The notes below the pieces were generated by a model, which was not told the DNA's origin, searched no databases, and worked only from the letters and a program-made list of their open reading frames with translations. The translations under genes and the position numbers were made by a program. A stretch of 64,000 bases of DNA from Polaribacter aquimarinus (GTDB taxonomy: Bacteria; Bacteroidota; Bacteroidia; Flavobacteriales; Flavobacteriaceae), in contig NZ_QFFG01000001.1 in NCBI RefSeq assembly GCF_003129485.1, positions 124,001-188,000 on the forward strand, given 5' to 3'. Positions within the stretch are counted from its first letter, which is position 1. Every line of letters begins with the position of its first letter. Shown here piece by piece: positions 44,318 through 52,882 of the stretch.

Positions 44318-45247
44318 ATGTCAGAATTAAGTGTAGAACATTTATTGGGAATAAAATATCTAAAATCATCAGATATTGATATTATTTTTAAAACTGCAGA
44401 TCATTTTAAAGAGGTAATTAATAGACCTATTAAAAAAGTTCCTTCTCTAAGAGATATTACCATTGCTAATTTATTTTTTGAAAATAGTACGCGTACTAAA
44501 TTAAGTTTCGAATTAGCAGAAAAAAGACTTTCTGCTGATGTAATTAACTTTTCTGCAAGTCAATCTTCGGTGAAAAAGGGAGAAACATTAATAGATACTG
44601 TAAATAATATCTTAGCTATGAAAGTAGATATTGTTGTAATGCGTCATGCAAGTGTAGGTTCTGGAGTTTTCTTATCTAGACATGTGGATGCAAAAATTAT
44701 TAATGCCGGTGATGGAACACATGAACACCCAACTCAAGCACTTTTAGATTCTTATTCTATAAGAGAAAAATTAGGCAATGTAAAAGGCAAAAAAATAGTG
44801 ATTATCGGTGATATTTTACACTCTAGAGTTGCACTGTCTAATATTTTCGCTCTGCAGTTACAAGGAGCTAAAGTAAAAGTTTGTGGACCAACTACTTTAA
44901 TACCTAAATACATTTCTAGCTTAGGTGTTGAAGTAGAAAACAATTTAAAAAAAGCATTAGAATGGTGTGATGTAGCCAATGTTTTACGTGTTCAACATGA
45001 AAGAATGGACATAAAATATTTTCCATCTACCAGAGAATACACACAACTTTTTGGAATTAATCAAGAGATTTTAGACAACCTTGGCAAGAAAATTGTAATC
45101 ATGCATCCAGGACCAATAAATCGTGGAGTTGAGATTACCAGTGATGTGGCAGACTCTAATGACTCAATCATCTTAAATCAAGTAGAAAATGGTGTTGCAG
45201 TAAGAATGGCTGTTATTTATTTATTGGCACAACAAGTTAAAAGGTAA
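44318..45247 (+). CDS. pyrB: Aspartate carbamoyltransferase catalytic subunit
   Basis: About 309 residues from the ATG at 44318. An in-frame TTG at 44303 lies inside pyrR and is less likely. It makes carbamoyl aspartate, the first committed pyrimidine step. Carbamoyl phosphate motif: FFENSTRTKLSFELAEKRL. VVMRHASVGSGVFLSRHVD, GDGTHEHPTQALLDSYSI, and IMHPGPINRGVEITSDVAD (aspartate site) follow. No regulatory subunit gene (pyrI) is adjacent, so the PyrR pairing suggests transcriptional control. Confidence 0.96.
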   Translation: MSELSVEHLLGIKYLKSSDIDIIFKTADHFKEVINRPIKKVPSLRDITIANLFFENSTRTKLSFELAEKRLSADVINFSASQSSVKKGETLIDTVNNILAMKVDIVVMRHASVGSGVFLSRHVDAKIINAGDGTHEHPTQALLDSYSIREKLGNVKGKKIVIIGDILHSRVALSNIFALQLQGAKVKVCGPTTLIPKYISSLGVEVENNLKKALEWCDVANVLRVQHERMDIKYFPSTREYTQLFGINQEILDNLGKKIVIMHPGPINRGVEITSDVADSNDSIILNQVENGVAVRMAVIYLLAQQVKR

Positions 45248-45250
45248 GTT

Positions 45251-45583
45251 ATGCAAATTGATAAAAATGATAAGTTTACTCTTATTTCAATTGATGAAAA
45301 TTCGTTTTCTGAGTTTTACAACTCTTTTTTAATTGAAGAAAAGAATCGTCAAAAAGAAAATATTGTTATCCAAGTTTCTAATAATATTAACATTTCTAGT
45401 AAAGAATTTTTATTATTTTTGGATATATCTGAACAAAAAAAGGAAAATGGCACATCATTTGTAGTCATAAGTTCAGAGATTAACATAGATAATTTTCCTG
45501 ATAGCTTTAACATAGTTCCTACATTACAAGAAGCGGAAGATGTTATTGATATGGAAGATATGGAAAGAGAATTAGGTTTTTAA
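45251..45583 (+). CDS. Small STAS-like protein
   Basis: 110 residues, 3 bp after pyrB. The pattern IVIQVSNNINISSKEFLLFL, then TSFVVISSEINIDNFP, then FNIVPTLQEAEDVIDMEDME resembles the alternating strands and helices of STAS (anti-sigma-antagonist-like) domains. The conserved phosphorylatable Ser region is not obvious. Related Flavobacteriaceae genes sit at this place beside rnz. The function is unknown, and the operon position gives no direct clue. Confidence 0.65.
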   Translation: MQIDKNDKFTLISIDENSFSEFYNSFLIEEKNRQKENIVIQVSNNINISSKEFLLFLDISEQKKENGTSFVVISSEINIDNFPDSFNIVPTLQEAEDVIDMEDMERELGF

Positions 45584-45591
45584 ACAAAAAA

Positions 45592-45912
45592 ATGATTAAA
45601 AGAATACTTTTTATTTTATTTTTAAGTATTACTTCGCTAAGTTTTTCTCAAGAAAAATCTATTGATGCACTTTCTGCTGCTCCAAACCCATTTACAAACA
45701 CCACCAAAATTAGTTTTATATCCTCATCTACTTCTAATGTATTTTTTACTGTTAGAAATGTGTTAGGAAAAACTGTTTTTAAAAAAAGAATTAAAGTAAA
45801 AGGTGGTAAAAACAGTATTCCATTTTTCAAAAAAGATTTACCATCCGGTATATACATTTACAGTATTCAAGACAAAAAAAGCAATATCTCAAAACGTTTT
45901 GTGATTAGATGA
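45592..45912 (+). CDS. Short secreted protein consisting of a T9SS sorting domain
   Basis: 106 residues. After a signal peptide (MIKRILFILFLSITSLSFSQ) the rest reads as a type A type-IX secretion C-terminal domain: SAAPNPFTNTTKISF, then VFFTVRNVLGKTVFKKRIKV, then SIPFFKKDLPSGIYIYSI and a Lys/Arg end (KRFVIR). Normally this domain follows a large passenger; here there is none. The stop overlaps the start of rnz by 4 bp, so it is co-translated with a cytoplasmic enzyme. Confidence 0.82.
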   Translation: MIKRILFILFLSITSLSFSQEKSIDALSAAPNPFTNTTKISFISSSTSNVFFTVRNVLGKTVFKKRIKVKGGKNSIPFFKKDLPSGIYIYSIQDKKSNISKRFVIR

Positions 45913-46823
45913 GTATTTGCCTAACCATTTTAGGGTGCCATTCTGCAACTCCAAGAATAAATGCTTTTCCAACGGCTCAATATTTAGAAATTAATAACCG
46001 TCATTTTTTAATTGATTGTGGTGAAGGTACACAACGTCAAATGCGAAAATATAAAGTTGGGTTTTCTAAAATAAACCATATTTTTATCTCTCATTTACAT
46101 GGTGATCATTTTTATGGTTTAGTCGGCTTACTATCAACTTTTGGCATACTTAATAGAGAAAAAGAATTACATATTTATGGACCTAAAGGCATAAAAAAAG
46201 CAACTCTCTTACAACTTAAAATCTCACAGTCTCATGCAAAATACCCAATGGTTTTTCATGAATTAATTTCTAATGAAAGTGAACTTATTTTTGAGGATGA
46301 TAAAGTAGAAATCAGAACAATTCCTTTAGACCATAGGGTGTATACCAATGGTTATTTATTTACTGAAAAAGAAAAACCTAAAAAATTAAATATGTTGAAT
46401 ATCAGTGGTTATCCGGAAATTGGAAAAGCTGATTATTTAAATATTAAAGCTGGTAAAAACATTACTTTATCTACTGGAGAAGTTGTATCTAATTCTGAAT
46501 TAACCCTTCCTTCTAGTAAACCGTTAAGTTTTGCTTTTTGCAGCGATACTAGTTATAAACCCGATATTATTCCTACGATAAAAAATGTTGATTTGTTATA
46601 TCACGAAGCTACTTTTTTAGACGATAGAATAGATTTAGCAAAAAAAACAAAACATTCTACCACAAAACAAGCAGCCAGAATTGCAAAAGAAGCAAATGTA
46701 AATCAATTAGTTTTAGGACACTATTCAGGGAGATACAAAGATATTTCTATCTTTAAGCAAGAAGCACAAGAGGTTTTTAAGAATACAGCATTAGCAGAAC
46801 CCGGAAAAATATTTAACATTTAA
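45909..46823 (+). CDS. rnz: Ribonuclease Z
   Basis: 304 residues, standard length. It trims tRNA 3' ends in the cytoplasm using two zinc ions. The entry is LTILGCHSATPRINAFPTAQ, the His cluster is IFISHLHGDHFYGLVGLL, and LIDCGEGTQRQMRKYK, FAFCSDTSYKPDIIPTI and LLYHEATFLDDR follow. A final QLVLGHYSGRYKD supplies the last metal ligands. It overlaps the T9SS-domain gene by 4 bp. Confidence 0.95.
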   Translation: MSICLTILGCHSATPRINAFPTAQYLEINNRHFLIDCGEGTQRQMRKYKVGFSKINHIFISHLHGDHFYGLVGLLSTFGILNREKELHIYGPKGIKKATLLQLKISQSHAKYPMVFHELISNESELIFEDDKVEIRTIPLDHRVYTNGYLFTEKEKPKKLNMLNISGYPEIGKADYLNIKAGKNITLSTGEVVSNSELTLPSSKPLSFAFCSDTSYKPDIIPTIKNVDLLYHEATFLDDRIDLAKKTKHSTTKQAARIAKEANVNQLVLGHYSGRYKDISIFKQEAQEVFKNTALAEPGKIFNI

Positions 46824-46833
46824 TTTTTTTTAT

Positions 46834-47604
46834 TTGAACACTTATAACATCAATTCTATTTACAATGATATTTTTAATAGCTACCCTAATGTAGAAATTG
46901 AAGAGCATATTAAAAAATTAATTGAATTAGATTTTTACTATCCTTATAACTCAACTTTCTTTTGTATTACAAATACAGTTCATCAGAATTTCGAATATAT
47001 TAGTAAAAATTTTACAGCATGTACGGGTATTCCTAAAAAAAATATGGAAGAAGGAGGAATGGATTATTTTTGGTCTCTTTTTCACCCAAAAGACATTCAA
47101 CTATGGTTAGCTTGTTTACAAGATTTAATGAAGTTTACAATGACAGAATTAGACAACCAGCAACGTAAACGAATGAGCTATACTTGGAATTATAGAATCA
47201 AAAATGCAAAAGGAGATTATATCACCATTATACAAAATACCACTCCGTTACAATTTGATGAAACTAATAAACCTATTATAGGCATGGCACATTATACAGT
47301 TTTAGACTTAGACTTAAATATGGATATTTGCGCCTGTGCTAAGTATTTGAATGATAAAAAAGAATACGAAACACTCTTCTATAAAAACATGTCTAGTAAT
47401 AATTTATTGGATATAATTAGTAATAGAGAAAGAGACATTATAAGACTATTAATTTCTAAAAAAACAAGTACTAAAATCGCTGAGAATTTAAACATTAGTA
47501 AACATACTGTTGATACTCATAGAAGAAATATTTTAAAAAAGCTAAAGTTAACTTCTACTTTCGAATTGATTAGCTATTTTAAAAATAATCCAAAACTAAT
47601 CTAA
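46834..47604 (+). CDS. PAS-like sensor with LuxR-type DNA-binding domain
   Basis: 256 residues, starting with TTG at 46834 (no suitable ATG before residue ~70). The N-terminal ~170 residues look like a PAS fold (FEYISKNFTACTGIPKKNME, then a WNYRIKNAKGDYITIIQNTT core). The C-terminal ~65 residues are a LuxR HTH: ISNRERDIIRLLISKKTSTK, then IAENLNISKHTVDTHRRNIL, then KKLKL. It is a one-component cytoplasmic regulator with unknown ligand. It is the last gene of the pyrR-rnz operon by spacing (10 bp). A 9-1-9 palindrome sits 16 bp after its stop. Confidence 0.85.
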   Translation: MNTYNINSIYNDIFNSYPNVEIEEHIKKLIELDFYYPYNSTFFCITNTVHQNFEYISKNFTACTGIPKKNMEEGGMDYFWSLFHPKDIQLWLACLQDLMKFTMTELDNQQRKRMSYTWNYRIKNAKGDYITIIQNTTPLQFDETNKPIIGMAHYTVLDLDLNMDICACAKYLNDKKEYETLFYKNMSSNNLLDIISNRERDIIRLLISKKTSTKIAENLNISKHTVDTHRRNILKKLKLTSTFELISYFKNNPKLI

Positions 47605-47620
47605 CTTAAATCGCACTTAA

Positions 47621-47639
47621 AATACTCATAATGAGTATT
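47621..47639. promoter_or_regulatory. Perfect 9-1-9 palindrome AATACTCAT-A-ATGAGTATT
   Basis: It lies 16 bp past the stop of the PAS-LuxR gene and overlaps the TTG of a downstream promoter. It may be an operator or a hairpin; there is no T run to make it a clear terminator. Confidence 0.55.
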
Positions 47640-47668
47640 GTCTAAGAATCAATCAAAATTTATCTTTG
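47638..47668 (+). promoter_or_regulatory. Promoter TTG-N20-TATCTTTG in the gap between converging genes
   Basis: TTG at 47638-47640 and TATCTTTG at 47661-47668 are 20 bp apart, a good Bacteroidetes match. No plus-strand gene follows until 48231, which points to a small RNA or a long leader. Confidence 0.6.
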
Positions 47669-47675
47669 TTTTATT

Positions 47676-47769
47676 GTAAATTGGGTTGATTATTTTTGGT
47701 AAACAAAATAGTTTTATTAAAATCCACAATATTTTGAAAAGAAAAAGTCTTCAAATCAACTCAATTTAC
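47676..47769 (+). ncRNA. Candidate small RNA or long stem-loop
   Basis: Arms GTAAATTGGGTTGATT (47676-47691) and its near-complement (47754-47769, one mismatch) enclose 62 nt. The predicted transcript from the promoter just upstream would begin at this stem. The 3' arm overlaps the stop of the CoA-binding gene on the other strand. No known RNA family is recognised. Confidence 0.4.
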
Positions 47770-48137
47770 ATCTTATAATACTGATTCGTACTTAATAAAA
47801 CTAAAGTACAGGCAACTTCAGACTCGATACCGTTTTCTTTCAATAATTTTATAAACTCGAAATTCTCTGTCCCTGGATTAAAAATTACACGTCTAGGTTT
47901 TAAATTAATTATATAATGGTAATACTCAACTTGCCTTTTTGGATTAAGGTACAATGTTACAGTTTCTATATTTTGAAACTGTATCTTTTCTGTTTCAATC
48001 TTTACATCTGCTACCGCACCTGTTCTAAAGCCAACAGCAACTACAGGTATTTCTTTACTTCTTAGTCTGCGAATAGCAATATTAGAATACCTAACCTCTT
48101 TTAAAGAAGCACCGAGAACAAGAGTTACATTTTTCAT
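47766..48137 (-). CDS. CoA-binding domain protein (YccU-like)
   Basis: 123 residues. A Rossmann-like CoA_binding domain: TLVLGASLKEVRYSNIAIRR (nucleotide loop), IPVVAVGFRTGAVADVKIE, TVTLYLNPKRQVEYYHYII, and VIFNPGTENFEFIKLLKENG. Short stand-alone members (YccU) bind CoA or an adenine nucleotide and have no known reaction. Its 3' end overlaps the long stem-loop on the opposite strand. Divergent from the TonB-dependent receptor gene. Confidence 0.82.
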   Translation of the reverse strand: MKNVTLVLGASLKEVRYSNIAIRRLRSKEIPVVAVGFRTGAVADVKIETEKIQFQNIETVTLYLNPKRQVEYYHYIINLKPRRVIFNPGTENFEFIKLLKENGIESEVACTLVLLSTNQYYKM

Positions 48138-48230
48138 ATGTTAATAATACGTTAAACAGGATTATTTCCTGTAACAAATATAAACATTGGCACGTCTATA
48201 TAGCATTCAACCAAAACTAAATCAACTAAA

Positions 48231-50687
48231 ATGAAAAAAGCATTACTAATCGTTATACTATTTGTATCAGTAAATTCTTTTGCCCAAATGGCAAAAGATA
48301 TGATTGCAAAACCTGGAGTTGTTTCTGGAAAAGTAATCGATAACAAAACAAAAGAACCTTTGCCATATGTAAACATAGTGATTAGAGACATGGCAAAAAA
48401 AATTCTAACTGGAGGAATTACAGACGAAAAAGGTTTTTTTAAAATTAAAGATATTCCAAAAGGAAATAGTTTAGTAGAAGTTCAATTTATAGGTTACAAA
48501 CTTTACTCAAGAAAAATTAATGTAACCTCTAAAAACAAAAAAATAAATTTAGCAACAATAGCTTTACAAGAAGACACTGCTAATTTAGATGAAGTTGTAG
48601 TCAGAGCTGAAACCTCTACTGTAGTACAAAAAGTAGACAGAAAAGTAATCAATGTTGGAAAAGATCTTACATCTGCTGGTACAACTGCTTCAGAATTGTT
48701 AAACAACGTACAATCTGTAAGTGTAGATAGCCAAACGGGGCAAATAAGTTTGCGTGGAAACTCTAATGTAAGAGTTTTGGTTGATGGAAGACCTACCAAC
48801 ATACCTGTAGCAGATTTATTAAAACAAATTCCGTCTTCATCAATAAAAAGTGTAGAATTAATTACAAATCCTTCAGCTAAATACAACCCTGAAGGTATGA
48901 GCGGAATTATTAATATTGTTTTAAATAAAAACGCTAACATGGGCTTTAATGGCTCTATTGATGGTGGTGTTACTGCGGGTCATTATGTAAGATATAATGC
49001 ATCTACAAATATGAATTATAAAACTGGAAAAGTAAACTTCTTTATGAATTATGGTCATAATAGTGGTGACAATTATAATTTTGGCTTTGTCGAAAGACCA
49101 GGTGTTAACCTTCAAAAATTTACGTTTGTAAATGAGAATAATTCAAACTTACTAAAATTTGGTGCTGACTTTTACATAAACGAAAAAAACACTCTTTCGG
49201 TTTATACCAATCAAAATTGGTTTAATGGAGCAGGAAGAGGAACCGCAAATATTTTTGATAACAATGGAACTGCTTTGATACAAGCACCAAATACTCAAAA
49301 AAATTATTCTCCAACCCAAACTTATAATGTTAATTATAAATTAGATTTTGATAAAAAAGGACATAATTTAGAATTTGAAGCTACGTATTCTAAAACTGAC
49401 GCAGCTAATGATTTAAATAATATGAATACATTGCAACAACCTTCTGATTCCGATTACAGAGTTTTTAACTATTTTAATGATATTGGAAACAATAGAAACA
49501 ACACATTAATCAACTTAGATTATACAAACCCATTATCAGACAAGACTAAATTAGAATTAGGTTTAGAGTATAGAACTGATGAGACCAAGAACACCAATAT
49601 AACAGATCAAGAAATTTATACTTTCGATAACAACGGAAATATTAATGGAACAACTTCTATTGGTAACTCTAACTTCGATTTTAAAAGAAACATTTATTCT
49701 GGTTACCTAAATTATGCGACATCTTTTGATAAGTTTACTATGCAATTAGGTGCAAGATTAGAAGACTTTAATGTAGAAGGTATATTTAACAGAGTGGGGC
49801 AAAATCCCGACCCAGTTACCGATCATATTTTTACAGTTTATCCATCTGCTTTTTTTACTTATACTCCATCAGATAAAAACCAATGGCAATTTAGTTATAG
49901 TAGAAGAGTTGACAGACCTGGAATTCAGCAAGTAAACCCAATTAGAGAGTGGAGTACTCCCTTAATTGTTTCTATTGGTAATCCTGATTTAGTACCTCAA
50001 TTTACAAACTCTTTTGAGTTAAACTATACTAGACAAATTAAAGGTGGAAACTTAACTTTTGGAACTTTTTACAGAAAAATTTCTGATGTTATTTCAAGAA
50101 TCACAAATATAGACCCTGCAAATCCAGAAGTTGGTCAAGTGCTATCTTTTACAAACTTTAGTGATACTGATGCTTATGGTTTGGAATTCTCGGCAAACTT
50201 TAAATTAAATAAATGGTGGAGAGTAAATTCGAGTATGGATTTTTATTCGCAAGAACAGCTAGGAAACATTAATAATACAGGTACTAATCCTACTCAATTA
50301 TCTGTACAAAATAACGTATTTAACGCAAGGGTAAGTAATAGCTTCACTGCTACAAAAAATTTAAGATTACAATTATTTGCCATGTATAGAGGCCCTCAAA
50401 AAGATATTCAATGGGATGTTGAAAACATGTGGATGGTAAACACAGGTGCTAGTTTGCAAGTTTTAAAAGGAAAAGGAACAATAAATTTACGTTTTAACGA
50501 TATTTTTAGAGGAATGAAATTTGCTTTTAACTCATCGAATCCTTTTGTTCAAAATGGCCAATTTAACTGGGAAAGTAGAACAACTTACTTAGGCTTTAAC
50601 TATAGATTTGGAGGTGGAAAAAATAAAGCAAAATCTAGAAGAAGAAGAGACAACAGAGAAAAACAAGGTGGAGGTGGTTTCTTTTAA
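48231..50687 (+). CDS. TonB-dependent receptor-like outer membrane beta-barrel protein
   Basis: 818 residues. A signal peptide (MKKALLIVILFVSVNSFAQ) leads to a CarboxypepD-regulatory-like domain (GKVIDNKTKEPLPYVNIVIR, ~residues 32-120). A plug domain follows (ISLRGNSNVRVLVDGRP, PEGMSGIINIVLNKNA), then an outer-membrane beta-barrel of the OMP_b-brl_3 type. The barrel reaches LGFNYRFGGG near residue 795 and is followed by an unusual basic and Gly-rich tail (SRRRRDNREKQGGGGFF). It imports or senses a large ligand, identity unknown. It converges on a GLPGLI gene across a shared terminator, a common pairing in Flavobacteriaceae. Confidence 0.9.
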   Translation: MKKALLIVILFVSVNSFAQMAKDMIAKPGVVSGKVIDNKTKEPLPYVNIVIRDMAKKILTGGITDEKGFFKIKDIPKGNSLVEVQFIGYKLYSRKINVTSKNKKINLATIALQEDTANLDEVVVRAETSTVVQKVDRKVINVGKDLTSAGTTASELLNNVQSVSVDSQTGQISLRGNSNVRVLVDGRPTNIPVADLLKQIPSSSIKSVELITNPSAKYNPEGMSGIINIVLNKNANMGFNGSIDGGVTAGHYVRYNASTNMNYKTGKVNFFMNYGHNSGDNYNFGFVERPGVNLQKFTFVNENNSNLLKFGADFYINEKNTLSVYTNQNWFNGAGRGTANIFDNNGTALIQAPNTQKNYSPTQTYNVNYKLDFDKKGHNLEFEATYSKTDAANDLNNMNTLQQPSDSDYRVFNYFNDIGNNRNNTLINLDYTNPLSDKTKLELGLEYRTDETKNTNITDQEIYTFDNNGNINGTTSIGNSNFDFKRNIYSGYLNYATSFDKFTMQLGARLEDFNVEGIFNRVGQNPDPVTDHIFTVYPSAFFTYTPSDKNQWQFSYSRRVDRPGIQQVNPIREWSTPLIVSIGNPDLVPQFTNSFELNYTRQIKGGNLTFGTFYRKISDVISRITNIDPANPEVGQVLSFTNFSDTDAYGLEFSANFKLNKWWRVNSSMDFYSQEQLGNINNTGTNPTQLSVQNNVFNARVSNSFTATKNLRLQLFAMYRGPQKDIQWDVENMWMVNTGASLQVLKGKGTINLRFNDIFRGMKFAFNSSNPFVQNGQFNWESRTTYLGFNYRFGGGKNKAKSRRRRDNREKQGGGGFF

Positions 50688-50705
50688 ACCATTTCTATAA
50701 AAATT

Positions 50706-50745
50706 AAAAAATCTCAAAATTCATTAGAAAATTTTGAGATTTTTT
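50706..50745. terminator. Bidirectional terminator
   Basis: About 16-bp arms AAAAATCTCAAAATT with complement (50706-50721 and 50730-50745), flanked by A and T runs, between the receptor and GLPGLI genes. Confidence 0.85.
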
Positions 50746-50783
50746 TTTTACGGAAATTATTTTTAAAATAAAGCACTTTGTAT

Positions 50784-51599
50784 CTAACGACTTCTTCTTC
50801 TCCCCATTCTATTTTCTCTCATTTCTACCATTTTCTTTTGTATGGTTGCTGTATACTCTTTTTTGGTAGTTTCTTTTCCTTTACTAAGTAATTCAATTGT
50901 AATTTTATCTTCTGGATTTATAATAATTTCCGAGCATAACAAGGTGGTATTCCCTCTACTCACTTCTAAAATTAATCCTGGTAATCCCCAATACTCTCCA
51001 GGACCTTGAGCTACTGGTATCTGTGTCGTATACCATGCTTCCACGACTACCAAATCTTCTTTTGCCATTCCAGTTTTTTCTTTATTTCTTAAATCACTCC
51101 AAGAAAAATCATACCAATCTAATTCCTTTTTTGGTACAAATGCTTTAGCCTTGTAACACAAGTAATTTCCTATCTTTTTGGTTTCAGTACCTAGCTCCCA
51201 TTTTATTTTATACAAATCATCTTTAACCAAAAAACGCTTCCCATAAAACTCTTGACTTTGTACCAATTTACTATTTTGTATGTTTTTATATTGGTCTCCT
51301 CTAGAAAAATACGCCCCCCAAGTATCAGTTGCACCCGATATTGCATCAATTTGTTCTTCTTCAAGAAACATAGATTCAGTGTTATTAAAAGTCAACACAT
51401 ACGTTTTTTCTAACCTATTTTTTAAACGAGCTTGAATTTGTTTTTTCTGAGCCTCACTTAATTTAGCTCCCCAATTACCAAGTTCCATTTTAGATTTGGA
51501 TACATAAACGGCTTTTCCTTGGAATTTTTGGGCATAATTGTTTAGACTAATGAATAGTATAATAGCAACTAAAGTGAATTTTAAAACGGATGATTTCAT
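50784..51599 (-). CDS. GLPGLI family protein
   Basis: 271 residues with a signal peptide (MKSSVLKFTLVAIILFISLN, to NYAQ). The defining motif GLPGLILEV occurs in the segment GEYWGLPGLILEVSRG, after the PVAQGP lead usual for the family. The C-terminus has an Arg-rich end (RENRMGRRRSR) that echoes the tail of the converging receptor. The family is periplasmic or secreted with unknown function and often neighbours outer membrane beta-barrel proteins. Transcribed alone. Confidence 0.92.
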   Translation of the reverse strand: MKSSVLKFTLVAIILFISLNNYAQKFQGKAVYVSKSKMELGNWGAKLSEAQKKQIQARLKNRLEKTYVLTFNNTESMFLEEEQIDAISGATDTWGAYFSRGDQYKNIQNSKLVQSQEFYGKRFLVKDDLYKIKWELGTETKKIGNYLCYKAKAFVPKKELDWYDFSWSDLRNKEKTGMAKEDLVVVEAWYTTQIPVAQGPGEYWGLPGLILEVSRGNTTLLCSEIIINPEDKITIELLSKGKETTKKEYTATIQKKMVEMRENRMGRRRSR

Positions 51600-51734
51600 G
51601 ATGGTAAATATATTTTGTTTAACAAATATACTATTTATTTAAACAAAATGTATTATTTTAATAAACATTTAACACCACAAACACTGACTTACAGATATTT
51701 ACAATGATTCACGGAAAAAATAATCATAAAAAAA

Positions 51735-51754
51735 AGCGTTACACATGTAACGCT
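51735..51754 (-). terminator. Terminator after fabH
   Basis: AGCGTTACA and TGTAACGCT pair around CA. On the minus strand a T8 run follows. It lies 23 bp past the fabH stop. Confidence 0.85.
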
Positions 51755-51777
51755 CCGTTTAAATTTGTATAGTAATT

Positions 51778-52785
51778 CTACCACCTCATAATCACACTTC
51801 CCCAAGTAAATCCACTTCCAAAAGCGGCTAGAACTACCAAATCATTATCTTTTATTTTTCCTAATTCCCAAGCTTCTGTTAAGGCAATAATTACAGAAGC
51901 AGCAGTAGTGTTTCCGTATTTCATAATATTATTAAAAACTTGGTCATCAGACAATCTAAATTTTTTCTGTATAAATTGTGCAATACGCAAATTCGCTTGA
52001 TGAGGAATTAACATATCAATATCATCTTTCTGTAAATTATTCGCTTCTAAACCTTCTACAATGGCTTCAGAAAAACGAGTTATGGCGTGTTTAAACACAA
52101 ATTGTCCATTCATATAAGGATAGTAAGAAGTATCATCAGGATCATTTTGTTCCATAATTTCTGGCACCCATCTTTGAGTTGATGGTCCTTCTAAAACCAA
52201 TTCTTTAGCGTGTTTTCCTTCAGAATGTAAATGAGAAGATAAAATCCCTCTTCCTTTCTCTTCACATCTCGATAAAACAGCAGCTCCTGCTCCATCACCA
52301 AAAATAACAGTAACACCTCTACCTCTGGTAGAACGCTCTAATCCACCTGAATGATTTTCTGCTCCAATCACCAAAATATTTTTATACATTCCTGTTTTTA
52401 TAAACTGGTCTGCAACTGACATCGAATAAATAAAACCAGAACACTGATTACGCACATCTAAAGCTCCAATAGTTGGCATTTCTAAAATATCTTGCACTTG
52501 CACTCCACCTCCTGGAAAATACATATCCGGACTCAAAGTGGCAAACACAATAAAATCGATATCATCTTTAGTTAAACCTGCTCTTTCAATGGCAATTTTA
52601 GCTGCTTTTGCTCCCATAACTGCTGTAGTATCATCAGTTTTTGGATCAATCCAACGTCTTTCTTTAATTCCTGTTCTTTCTTGAATCCATTCATCGGAAG
52701 TATCCATAAATGCTTTCAAGTCGTTATTGGTAACTATATTTTCAGGAACATAATATCCTAAACCTGTGATTTTTGAATTATACAT
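51778..52785 (-). CDS. fabH: 3-oxoacyl-ACP synthase III
   Basis: 335 residues, the usual KASIII length. It starts fatty acid synthesis from acetyl-CoA and malonyl-ACP. The active-site Cys is in ALDVRNQCSGFIYSMSVADQ, the His in LIPHQANLRIAQFIQKKF, and the Asn in MKYGNTTAASVIIALTEAWE. GYYVPENIVTNNDL is the typical start. It is a single gene with its own promoter (TTG-N20-TATTTTTG) and terminator. Bacteroidota often carry more than one fabH, so it may be the main or an alternative copy. Confidence 0.95.
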   Translation of the reverse strand: MYNSKITGLGYYVPENIVTNNDLKAFMDTSDEWIQERTGIKERRWIDPKTDDTTAVMGAKAAKIAIERAGLTKDDIDFIVFATLSPDMYFPGGGVQVQDILEMPTIGALDVRNQCSGFIYSMSVADQFIKTGMYKNILVIGAENHSGGLERSTRGRGVTVIFGDGAGAAVLSRCEEKGRGILSSHLHSEGKHAKELVLEGPSTQRWVPEIMEQNDPDDTSYYPYMNGQFVFKHAITRFSEAIVEGLEANNLQKDDIDMLIPHQANLRIAQFIQKKFRLSDDQVFNNIMKYGNTTAASVIIALTEAWELGKIKDNDLVVLAAFGSGFTWGSVIMRW

Positions 52786-52828
52786 AATTTATTGGGATGT
52801 ATTTTAATTATTAGCTATTTGTTAATAT

Positions 52829-52859
52829 CAAAAATAGTGATTAATTAATATCTTTACAA
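52829..52859 (-). promoter_or_regulatory. fabH promoter, TTG-N20-TATTTTTG
   Basis: Minus strand TTG (52859-52857) and TATTTTTG (52836-52829) are 20 bp apart. The start of transcription would fall near 52822, about 37 bp before the ATG. Confidence 0.7.
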
Positions 52860-52882
52860 AAAGGCTTAGAATATTTGTTGTT

